From assembly GCA_902806355.1 (NCBI GenBank), contig CADCWI010000106.1:1-16101 (forward strand): a stretch of 16,101 nt of DNA, in the 5' to 3' direction. The DNA comes from an uncultured Thermomicrobiales bacterium (GTDB lineage Bacteria > Chloroflexota > Chloroflexia > Thermomicrobiales > UBA6265). Of the stretch, positions 1 to 6,790 are shown in pieces. The notes beneath the pieces were generated by a model that was not told where the DNA came from, did no database searches, and was given only the letters and a program-made list of their open reading frames with translations. The position numbers and the translations under genes were made by a program. Within the stretch, counting starts at the first letter, position 1. Every line of letters begins with the position of its first letter.

Positions 1-1090
1 CGCCCAGACGTTCGGCCACGCGGGCGCTGCGCGTACCGACCGCCAACGCGAACAAAGCAATCAGCAGGTAGGTCGGGTAATCCCACGAGTTCATCGCGTA
101 GAGAGCACCGGTGATCCAGCCAGCCAGCACGAGCATCGACCAATGCGCGGCGAAGAACGATTGATTGTCCTTTCGCTTGGACGTCGCGAGCAGCCAGGCA
201 CACGCCAGCGCGGTCAAGGTGTACGGCAAGGCGAGGACATGCGGATGCAGGTCCGCCAGCGTGAAACTGAACGCGGGCAGCTCCGTAATCGCTCCGTACC
301 CGTTGTCCCGGTCGATGATTCGGGTCGAGAGCCAGGCAAAATCGAAGAAAAACGTGTCCCACACTACTGGAGGATCTTGCAGGATCCGGACAACGCTCCA
401 CGGATTGCCAGCCAGCCCGACAAAGACGACCGCCAGGATGCCGCCGATCCTCGCGATCCGGTCCGGGAACCAGTGGCCGATCATGTTCCCGGCGACGCCC
501 GCGGCGGTGACCACTGTCATCGCGAACACGCTCGACAACGCGAGGTTGTACGCGATCGCGGGGGTCGTGTCGACGAGCCCGGCGAGCCCGGCCCAGACGA
601 CAAAGCCGACGTAGTAGTAATTGATCGTTTCGCCGGCGAGCCACGCATCCGCGGGAGGCATCTGCTCGGCGCGCATCGTCGACGAGAGCATCATCAGGTC
701 GGAGAGCTTTTCCTGGTTCATGAGTTGCGGGCCGTAGCCGTGAAACCAGGTGAAGGCGGCGAAGGCGATCAGGAAGCCCGTTTCCGCGATCAGCAGGTGA
801 CGGATCGCGGTGCCGTCCAGCGCGCCGGACCGGATGCCCCCCATCCAGCTCAGCGCTCCACCGATCGCGATCGTGGCCCACAGGGTGACCGGCGCGAAAG
901 GGATCAGGCTGGACTCGATTCCCGCGCCGTACCATGCCGGCCAAACAAGGACCAGTGCCGAGAGCGGTCGGGTCAAGCTCGCCCCACGGTCGGCAAAACC
1001 GCGGAAGAGCGCCAGGACGGCTGGCGCGAAGGCAAGGCTCACCAGCGTGGAAACCAGGTACCAGGGGATGATCTCGTCTAGCGATGTCAC
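1..1090 (-). CDS. Chlor_Arch_YYY (DUF2298) family polytopic membrane protein, N-terminal part
   Basis: Reading the minus strand from a GTG at 1090 gives an uninterrupted, very hydrophobic frame of 363 residues to the window edge; the C-terminus is outside. It carries the family signature at about residues 145-165 (MPPADAWLAGETINYYYVGF), with the three consecutive tyrosines that name the family. Further family-like motifs follow: DLHPHVLALPYTL and, near the edge, YAMNSWDYPTY. Several transmembrane stretches are visible, beginning with WYLVSTLVSLAFAPAVLAL. Members are usually 700-900 or more residues, found in Chloroflexota and archaea, and are thought to resemble GT-C glycosyltransferases, so a lipid-linked sugar transfer role is possible but unproven. 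An AGGG lies 8 nt before the GTG. The frame stays open upstream of it, so the start is moderately certain. Family assignment is strong; function is inference. Confidence 0.85.
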   Translation of the reverse strand, partial: MTSLDEIIPWYLVSTLVSLAFAPAVLALFRGFADRGASLTRPLSALVLVWPAWYGAGIESSLIPFAPVTLWATIAIGGALSWMGGIRSGALDGTAIRHLLIAETGFLIAFAAFTWFHGYGPQLMNQEKLSDLMMLSSTMRAEQMPPADAWLAGETINYYYVGFVVWAGLAGLVDTTPAIAYNLALSSVFAMTVVTAAGVAGNMIGHWFPDRIARIGGILAVVFVGLAGNPWSVVRILQDPPVVWDTFFFDFAWLSTRIIDRDNGYGAITELPAFSFTLADLHPHVLALPYTLTALACAWLLATSKRKDNQSFFAAHWSMLVLAGWITGALYAMNSWDYPTYLLIALFALAVGTRSARVAERLG

Positions 1091-1347
1091 TGGGCGGACC
1101 CTGAAGATGCTGCGCTCGATGTGAGATCGAGCGGGCAGGTGACGAACACCGGGTGCCTGATGCGCCGCATTGAAGACGCCCGGGATTCGGAAGGATCGGT
1201 GGCCATTGCCGTGGGCGATGACCAGGGACAATCCTACAGCGATTGAGAATGGCCACGCCCTGTGACGACCCCAGGAGGACGGTGCTGACGGAGATTCGGC
1301 AGAGAAGGCGTCAGCATGGAGCAGGTGCGGCTCATCGCTCCGATCCG

Positions 1348-1353
1348 AGTATA
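1348..1353 (-). promoter_or_regulatory. Candidate -10 element (TATACT) upstream of the YYY gene
   Basis: The minus strand reads TATACT here, five of six matches to TATAAT, inside an AT-rich island in otherwise GC-rich sequence. No good -35 hexamer sits 16-18 bp upstream (the nearest, TTGTCG, is only about 14 bp away). Transcription from here would leave a leader of about 250 nt before the GTG at 1090. This is a weak call. Confidence 0.22.
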
Positions 1354-1564
1354 AATTTTGCGGGCCCGACACAAGGTCGAACCACATGTCTCGCCCCTGT
1401 ACCTCCTGCGGACTTCGGGTGAAGGGTTTTGTCGATGGTAAACGGCCTATCGGCGGAGCGCCGCGGGCGGATCCCTCCCGGTGCGGCTGCTGGGACAGGC
1501 GCCCGAATCGACGACATTCGTTCAGGTTCGGGGTGCGTGATGGTCGATTCCGGATCGCCCTTGC

Positions 1565-1597
1565 GAGTCCGGGAGGAGTGAGTATGTACCCGGACTC
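1565..1597 (-). terminator. Possible terminator hairpin after the two-component operon
   Basis: A perfect 9-bp inverted repeat (GAGTCCGGG at 1565-1573 and CCCGGACTC at 1589-1597) with a 15-nt loop begins 16 nt past the stop codon of the response regulator. Its position suits an mRNA 3' end. There is no U-tract on the distal side, so it is not a classic intrinsic terminator; it could protect the 3' end or be chance. Confidence 0.35.
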
Positions 1598-1612
1598 CGT
1601 GTTGGATACGTG

Positions 1613-2248
1613 CTAGATGAGGCCCCGGCGCATCGCCTCGGCCACGGCGTGCGCCCGGTCGACGGCGCCGAGCTTGACGAAGATCGACTGCAGGCGCTTC
1701 TTGATCGCGATCTCGCTGCGGTTCATGGAGATGCCGATCTCACGATTGGTGGCGCCCTGGCCGGCGAGTACGAGGATCGCCCGGTCGTCATCGCTCAGGT
1801 CTGCATCTCGTACCGTTTTCTCGCGGGCAAGGCCGCCAAAATCCTCCAGAACGCCATCGAGCAGCTCAGGGCTCAACTGACGCCGACCGCGGGCCGCGGA
1901 ACGGATCGAGGTGATGAGCTCTTGCGAGGGAGTGCTCTTCAGGAGGTATCCGTCTGCACCGGCCTCGAGCGCCTGCCGGACATAGGCCTGCTCTCCGTAC
2001 GAGGTAAGGACGATGATCGCACCGGAGAATTCCTGTTCCCGGAGTCGCCGTGCGGCCTGGATGCCGGTCGCACCGGGCATCCGGAGGTCGAGCAGGATCA
2101 CGTCCGGTCGGAGCTGTTTCGCCTTCTCGATAGCATGGGAAGCATCGTTGGCTTCGCCAGTGACCTCGATATCACCAGCCGTATCGAGCAGCTTGCGCAA
2201 GCCTTCGATAACGACGGGGTGATCGTCGACAAGCAACACCGAGATCAT
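1613..2248 (-). CDS. NarL/FixJ-type response regulator (REC + LuxR HTH)
   Basis: A 211-residue cytoplasmic DNA-binding regulator, the usual length for the family. The receiver domain (about 1-120) has every conserved residue: acidic pair D8/D9, phospho-acceptor D54 (ILLDLRMPG), T82 and K104. The C-terminal 60 residues form a LuxR-type helix-turn-helix ending NREIGISMNRSEIAIKKRL and AHAVAEAMRRGLI. The first helix departs from the usual LTxREREVL (it reads LSDDDRAILVL), and the recognition helix is somewhat atypical. The ATG lies 3 nt after the stop of the kinase gene, with GGAAG inside the kinase's last codons, so the two genes are co-transcribed and probably translationally coupled. The kinase is expected to phosphorylate D54. 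Target promoters are unknown; the divergent DAO/HAD genes or its own operon are only guesses. Confidence 0.93.
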   Translation of the reverse strand: MISVLLVDDHPVVIEGLRKLLDTAGDIEVTGEANDASHAIEKAKQLRPDVILLDLRMPGATGIQAARRLREQEFSGAIIVLTSYGEQAYVRQALEAGADGYLLKSTPSQELITSIRSAARGRRQLSPELLDGVLEDFGGLAREKTVRDADLSDDDRAILVLAGQGATNREIGISMNRSEIAIKKRLQSIFVKLGAVDRAHAVAEAMRRGLI

Positions 2249-2251
2249 CGA

Positions 2252-4270
2252 TCAGCTTCCGTCATCGCGGTCGTTGGTCCGGTTCGCATCGGCGCTTCCT
2301 TGTTCGCGGGCGAGGTAGTTGGACAAGCCGTGCCGGGCGCGGACAGCAACCGGGAACTCGCCGGCGGCCACTCCATTCGCTACATTATCGGCACTGATCA
2401 GGTCAGCCAGAACATCATCGTACATCACGTTGCCGGTGTTGGCCCGCTCCAAGACGATCGCCGTGCCACCGCCGGGGCGGCTCACGATTGTGAAGGTGGC
2501 ACTGATCGCCGCTGCCCTCTCACGCATGCTGAGAAGCCCGAGCGATGTTGGACGAACAGCCGTCGCCGGGTCGAACCCGGAGCCGTTGTCGCGAATCGTG
2601 ACTCGCAGCAGGTCATCGGTCGATTCCAGGCGAATGACCGCCTCGTCCGCTCCTGAATGACGCACCACATTGTGCAGGGCCTCCTGGACGATCCGGTATA
2701 TGCCGAGCCGAACATCCGGTGTCAGACCGGCAGGTTCGGCATCCATTTCCAGGTGGTAGGTGAGTCCCGAGCGCTGGATCGACTGGACGTATGCCTCGAT
2801 CGCGGCGACAACGCCAATGTCATCGAGATCCGGTGGCCGGAGGTCGAAGACTACCCCGTGCAGCTCCTCGGACGCCCGCTCGAGCAAACGGCTGACACTA
2901 TCGAGGGAGTTGTCGCGCTCTTCGGGCGGGGTCGAGCCATTCGACATCTGCAATGCGCGCGCCTGATAGAGCGCGCCGGTGATCAGTGGCGATACCGCAT
3001 CGTGGATCTCGCCCGCGATCCGTCGTCGTTCGTCCTCCTGGAGCCGGAGGGTGCGCCGCAGGAGATCGCGCATCTGATGCGTCTGGCGTTCGCGTTCCGC
3101 GCGGCTGTCTTCGAGACCCTGAACCTGGACTTCGAGTTGATGGGACATGTCTGCCAGCGTCGAGCTCAGGGAGCGAATCTCACCGGACCCAACCGGCTCG
3201 ATCGAGGTGCTGAAATCTCCATGAGCGAGCGCCGCCGCCTTGCGGGCAAGGAGGCGAATTGGCCGTGCGGTGAGCTCACCGAGCACAACGGCGAGCGTGA
3301 GGATCACCACCGCGGCCAGCAAAAGCACGATCAGCCCCTGCATCCAGAAGTTCTGCGCGAACGCACTCGACGTCGGGCTGGTGACGATGATCGCCCAGGT
3401 CGATCCCTCGTACGTCACTGGCTGATAGACGCCGATGCGGTCGTTGCCGTCGGCGTCCTCGGTGGTGTAGCTACCTGGCTCACCATCGATTGCCCGCTCG
3501 ACAATCGAACGTTGGCGATCCAGGAATGCCTGCTCGTCGCGGCGGACGCCGCTGGTCGCGAGGAAGACGTCGGACTCGGTGACCACCGCGATCTCGGTGC
3601 GGTTCTGGGCGAGCGGGACGACGATCTGCTCAAAGTTCTCGAGTTGATAGACGGCCCCGATTCCGCCCACGACCTGACCGGGAGGCGTCGTCTCCGTCGA
3701 TGGTACGTCCGTCACCGGATTCGGGTTGGACGGGTTGGTTGGTGCCGGTTCGGTCACGGTGGTTGTCGTGTCGGAGACAGTGACGACGGGTACGGTGATG
3801 ACGATTACCGTCGTCTCCTCCGATGTTTGGATGTCCTGTGAAATCCTCACCTGCCGGTTGGCGATCGTCCCGTCGAGTTGGTCGGAGATGGTTGGTTCGC
3901 TCAGGATCTCAAGGGGGAGATTAGTGCTGGAACTGACGAGGCGGCCTTGAGCGTCGACGAGGAACAGGGAGCTAATCTCAGGGCGGACCGTGGTGGCCTG
4001 CCCCAGAAGCCGCTCGCTGCCCACAGCCCGCAAACCCGTTATTGGCTCGGTCTGGGAAAGGTTTTCGAGTGCGGTGACATTCCGGTCGAGGTACCCGACA
4101 AGCGAGCTTTCGACAAGCGTCGCGATGGTGTTCTCGTTGTTGATCAATTGATCAGTATTGTGCTTGATACCGCGGTCAAGGAAGAACAGCACCACGACGA
4201 GCAAGGGAACCAGGCACGCCAAGGCGAAGAGCACGAATCGGGTGCGGAGAGACCAGGGCCGAAGGCTCAA
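2252..4270 (-). CDS. Membrane sensor histidine kinase (dCACHE-like, HAMP, HisKA_3, HATPase)
   Basis: A 672-residue inner-membrane sensor kinase of the NarX/DesK-like HisKA_3 class. Order: membrane segment at about 10-31, a large extracytoplasmic domain of CACHE type (about 32-310), second membrane segment (about 312-335), HAMP (about 337-385), a short coiled region, HisKA_3 with the phospho-accepting H423 in RRRIAGEIHDAVSPL, and a HATPase_c domain with N534 (N box, EALHNVVRHSG), D561-N-G-S-G (G1) and a final GGGTAIVLE. A Thr/Pro/Asn-rich stretch at about residues 160-200 interrupts the sensor domain, and about 65 residues of unassigned tail follow the ATPase domain. Translation starts at TTG (4268-4270), preceded by GAGG about 10 nt away; no in-frame ATG is close. 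The ligand is unknown. The gene heads a two-gene operon with the response regulator. Confidence 0.93.
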   Translation of the reverse strand: MSLRPWSLRTRFVLFALACLVPLLVVVLFFLDRGIKHNTDQLINNENTIATLVESSLVGYLDRNVTALENLSQTEPITGLRAVGSERLLGQATTVRPEISSLFLVDAQGRLVSSSTNLPLEILSEPTISDQLDGTIANRQVRISQDIQTSEETTVIVITVPVVTVSDTTTTVTEPAPTNPSNPNPVTDVPSTETTPPGQVVGGIGAVYQLENFEQIVVPLAQNRTEIAVVTESDVFLATSGVRRDEQAFLDRQRSIVERAIDGEPGSYTTEDADGNDRIGVYQPVTYEGSTWAIIVTSPTSSAFAQNFWMQGLIVLLLAAVVILTLAVVLGELTARPIRLLARKAAALAHGDFSTSIEPVGSGEIRSLSSTLADMSHQLEVQVQGLEDSRAERERQTHQMRDLLRRTLRLQEDERRRIAGEIHDAVSPLITGALYQARALQMSNGSTPPEERDNSLDSVSRLLERASEELHGVVFDLRPPDLDDIGVVAAIEAYVQSIQRSGLTYHLEMDAEPAGLTPDVRLGIYRIVQEALHNVVRHSGADEAVIRLESTDDLLRVTIRDNGSGFDPATAVRPTSLGLLSMRERAAAISATFTIVSRPGGGTAIVLERANTGNVMYDDVLADLISADNVANGVAAGEFPVAVRARHGLSNYLAREQGSADANRTNDRDDGS

Positions 4271-4813
4271 AAGAGGTCTACCTCAGCGCTTGGGTGCGCG
4301 AATTGAACCGGGAGTGGCGGTGGAGATGCGGGAGCGCCGGGCCCGGAAGACGCACACTGACCGGAACTTGTGACTAAGGTCCCATTCCGATGAAGACGAA
4401 ATCATGTCTGGCGTCGAGTGAAGAGCGTGCTGGGGCAGAGTCCTGAGCAAGAGCATGGTTTGACCAAGGTATGGATCATTCCTCCAAGTTTGCGGTCGGG
4501 GGAGATGACGATCCATATACAAGCGAACCCCGAAATGTATCCGAACGTCCCCATCAGGCAATCCCTCGAGGCATCGGCCACGCCACCTGGTGATGGTGGA
4601 TATGGCACAGGAACGATTAACCCAGGGCTGACCTGGACGCAGCTGCCGAAACGCGGATCGGGACTGGACCGGACAAGTATAGCGGATCGCAACGTCGGCG
4701 CCGATCACCGGTTTCGGATGGTGTGACTGGCATGCAGCGGCTAAGGTTAGGCGCAGGGCCGTGATGAGAGGGTCGCGTGTTTCGAACGCGGGTGGATGGA
4801 AGGGTCGGGGAAC
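4271..4813. other. 543-bp divergent intergenic region between kinase and DAO genes
   Basis: It must hold the promoters of the minus-strand kinase operon and the plus-strand DAO/HAD operon. I found no strong -35/-10 pair on either strand; a TTGACC near 4458 lacks a partner. Open frames on both strands (4418-4726 plus, 4402-4692 minus) overlap each other and show no family likeness or good ribosome sites. A TTCGAA with short pairing flanks near 4775-4790 resembles a tRNA T-arm but has no cloverleaf around it. The region is long for a simple divergent promoter in this compact sequence. Confidence 0.5.
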
Positions 4814-5959
4814 ATGCAACGTGTGGTGGTCGTCGGCGGAGGCGTGGTGGGCGCGAGCGCGGCGTATCACCTGGCGCGCGATGGCGTTGAGACGATCCTG
4901 GTCGATCGCCATGACCCTGGCCATGCCACGGCAGCGGGTGCGGGGATCATCTCGCCCGGGACGAGCCAGCGTCCGTTGCCGGATTTCTATCCCTTTGCCG
5001 CGGAGGCAGTTCGGTACTACCCCGAGCTGATTGAGGCGCTCGCCGCGATCGGCGAGACCGGTTCCCGCTACGAGGTGGTCGGCAAGTTGATTCTCGCCTT
5101 CACGGATGATGAAGCAGATGCGCTCCCAGGTCAGCTGAATTTGTTCGATGAACGCCGGACCAGTGGCATGCCGGGCCTGGGCAACATCAGCGTCATCGAG
5201 AGATTGCAGGCGCAATCGCTGTTTCCCGGCCTTGGAGACGTCCAGGCCGCGATTCACGTTCCGGAAGCTGCCCGGGTGGACGGGGATCACCTGCGGAATG
5301 CGCTCATCGCGGGAGCCAGGTATCACGGCGCGACGGTCCGCTCAGGTGACGTGTCGCTCGACACGGATGGGACCGCGTTGCGTGGCGTTCTCATCGATCG
5401 AGAATCGGTCGCCGCCGATGCCGTGATCATCGCGACCGGGGCGTGGACGAACCAGGTGCTGTCGCCGATCGGCCATTCGGTCCCCGTTGAGCCGCAGCGT
5501 GGGCAGATCATGCACCTCGTGATGCCCGAGGCCGACACCTCCCGATGGCCGATTCTTGGCGGATCCGGTGATCAGTACATCCTGACGTTCGGTCCGAACC
5601 GGGTGGTGATGGGCGCGACGAGGGAGACGGGATCCGGATTTGATGTACGGATGACCGCGGGTGGCATGAAGACCGTCCTTGACCATGCGTTGAAGGTGGC
5701 ACCGGGGCTGGCCGCTGGAACGGTCCACGAGATCCGAATCGGTCTGCGACCGGTTTCCGCCGATGGGTTGCCGTATCTTGGTCGCGTGCCGGGATACGAC
5801 AATGTCGTTGTCGCGACTGGACATGGGCCAACTGGGCTCCAGCTCGGTCCATACTCCGGTCGGATCGCTGCCCGTCTGGTGATGGGGAACGCGGTTGATA
5901 CGGACATCCGCCCGTTCGCGCTGGACCGCGGTGACGCCCTTAGGGAGAATCGCGGATGA
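4814..5959 (+). CDS. DAO-family FAD-dependent oxidoreductase (D-amino-acid or glycine oxidase-like)
   Basis: A 381-residue flavoprotein. The N-terminus is a Rossmann dinucleotide-binding motif (VVVVGGGVVGASAAYHLA, glycines 8, 10 and 13) with D31 at the end of strand two to bind the FAD ribose. ATAAGAGIISPGTS is the DAO-type FAD-contacting loop, IATGAWTNQVL marks the second FAD segment, and the C-terminal IRIGLRPVSADGLPYLG plus VVVATGHGPTGLQLGP is the conserved DAO substrate/FAD end. Such enzymes oxidise amines or D-amino acids to imino acids; the actual substrate cannot be read. I chose ATG 4814 because the Rossmann strand follows directly; an in-frame ATG at 4796 would add six residues. A HAD hydrolase follows after 51 nt and is probably co-transcribed. 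Confidence 0.9.
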   Translation: MQRVVVVGGGVVGASAAYHLARDGVETILVDRHDPGHATAAGAGIISPGTSQRPLPDFYPFAAEAVRYYPELIEALAAIGETGSRYEVVGKLILAFTDDEADALPGQLNLFDERRTSGMPGLGNISVIERLQAQSLFPGLGDVQAAIHVPEAARVDGDHLRNALIAGARYHGATVRSGDVSLDTDGTALRGVLIDRESVAADAVIIATGAWTNQVLSPIGHSVPVEPQRGQIMHLVMPEADTSRWPILGGSGDQYILTFGPNRVVMGATRETGSGFDVRMTAGGMKTVLDHALKVAPGLAAGTVHEIRIGLRPVSADGLPYLGRVPGYDNVVVATGHGPTGLQLGPYSGRIAARLVMGNAVDTDIRPFALDRGDALRENRG

Positions 5960-6010
5960 CGGAGCACATGGCCGTTCCCAAATCCATAAGCATGCAAGGA
6001 AGGATGTGGT

Positions 6011-6787
6011 GTGACCCTCCACGGCATTGAACGACCGATTCGACTCGTCACGTTTGACCTCTACGACACGCTTGTCGAAGCGGACCCGCCGCGATGGGTG
6101 CGATACGCCAAAGCGGCGGAGCGGGCTGGTCTCGACGGGGACGCGGACCGATTCCGGGTCGCGGATCGCATCGCCGAAGACTACTTCACCGTCGAGAACG
6201 GCCGCCTGCCGATCCGGGACCGGTCCGAGCAGGGAGTGGAAGCGTTTCGGTTGAACTACAACACGCGGATGCTGGAGGCGGCGGGCTTGCCGCACGATCC
6301 GGAGACATCGCACCGGGTGCGCGAAATGTACGTTGGCGAGATCGACGCGGTCGGATGGAACTACCGGGTGTTCGATGACGTGACGCCGGCGCTGGAAACG
6401 CTCGAACGCAACGGAGTGAAGCGGGCGATCATTTCCAATGCCGATGCGGATGTCACAGCCTTCTGCCTGCACCTGGGCTTCTCGAAGCACATGGACCTGA
6501 TCGTCACGTCCGCCCTGGTCGGATGGGAAAAGCCGGACAAGCGGACGTTCTTCGCGGCGCTCGATCCGCTGGAGGTCGCTCCAGAGGATGCTATCCATGT
6601 GGGTGATCAAACGCTCTCCGATGTTGCCGGCGCACGGGCGATCGGTATGGCGGCGGCGTTGATCGACCGGTATGACCGGCATGCCGACGGCGAGCACGAC
6701 GCGATCCGGGTGCGAACGCTGACCGAGCTTGCTGATGCTGTCATCGAGCATAACCGGCAGTTTGCGGAGACAGAGGGAAGATCCTGA
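6011..6787 (+). CDS. HAD-superfamily hydrolase (subfamily IA-like) with DxY motif I
   Basis: 258 residues, a cytoplasmic Rossmann-like HAD fold with an alpha-helical cap after motif I. Motif I is TFDLYDTLV: nucleophile D16 is present but the +2 acid/base Asp is replaced by Y18, as in L-2-haloacid dehalogenases (DLYGTL). Motif II is S142 (IISNAD), motif III is K174 (GWEKPDK), and motif IV is D199/D204 (HVGDQTLSDVAGARAIG). Motif IV is the acidic, metal-binding phosphatase form, so the enzyme mixes dehalogenase-like and phosphatase-like features. The GTG start is set by an excellent ribosome site, AAGGAAGGA at about 5996-6004. It lies 51 nt after the DAO-family gene, probably in one operon, and its stop is only 3 nt from the convergent sugar dehydrogenase stop. 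The substrate is unknown. Confidence 0.9.
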   Translation: MTLHGIERPIRLVTFDLYDTLVEADPPRWVRYAKAAERAGLDGDADRFRVADRIAEDYFTVENGRLPIRDRSEQGVEAFRLNYNTRMLEAAGLPHDPETSHRVREMYVGEIDAVGWNYRVFDDVTPALETLERNGVKRAIISNADADVTAFCLHLGFSKHMDLIVTSALVGWEKPDKRTFFAALDPLEVAPEDAIHVGDQTLSDVAGARAIGMAAALIDRYDRHADGEHDAIRVRTLTELADAVIEHNRQFAETEGRS

Positions 6788-6790
6788 CCC

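Larger units (their letters stand above)
1091..1612. other. 522-bp gap between the YYY gene and the response regulator
   Basis: No convincing gene was found. Both flanking genes are on the minus strand, so this is the 3' flank of the response regulator and the 5' flank of the membrane protein. Short open frames exist on both strands (1386-1616 plus, 1332-1517 minus), but they lack ribosome sites and recognisable protein character. The gap contains an AT-rich patch around 1348-1358 with a minus-strand TATACT, and an inverted repeat at 1565-1597; both are listed separately. The rest shows nothing I can name. Confidence 0.6.

Noticed and set aside
143..1081. Long plus-strand open frame (312 codons) over the left edge
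   Set aside because: Arg/Asp/Gly-rich, low-complexity translation opposite the YYY membrane protein; an antisense shadow of a GC-rich gene.
1386..1616. Possible 76-residue gene with CTSC and CGC cysteine pairs
   Set aside because: Looks like a tiny zinc protein at first, but the spacing is irregular, there is no ribosome site, and the rest is Arg/Pro/Gly shadow-like.
1610..3841. Two long plus-strand open frames (1610-2656 and 2657-3841) opposite the two-component genes
   Set aside because: They mirror the codon bias of the kinase and regulator, have no family motifs and no ribosome sites.
4741..4800. tRNA-like T-arm around TTTCGAA
   Set aside because: Short pairing flanks exist but no acceptor stem, D-arm or anticodon arm can be folded around it.
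5342..6751. 469-codon minus-strand open frame across the DAO and HAD genes
   Set aside because: It spans two well-supported genes in antisense and reads as Arg/His/Pro-rich shadow sequence.
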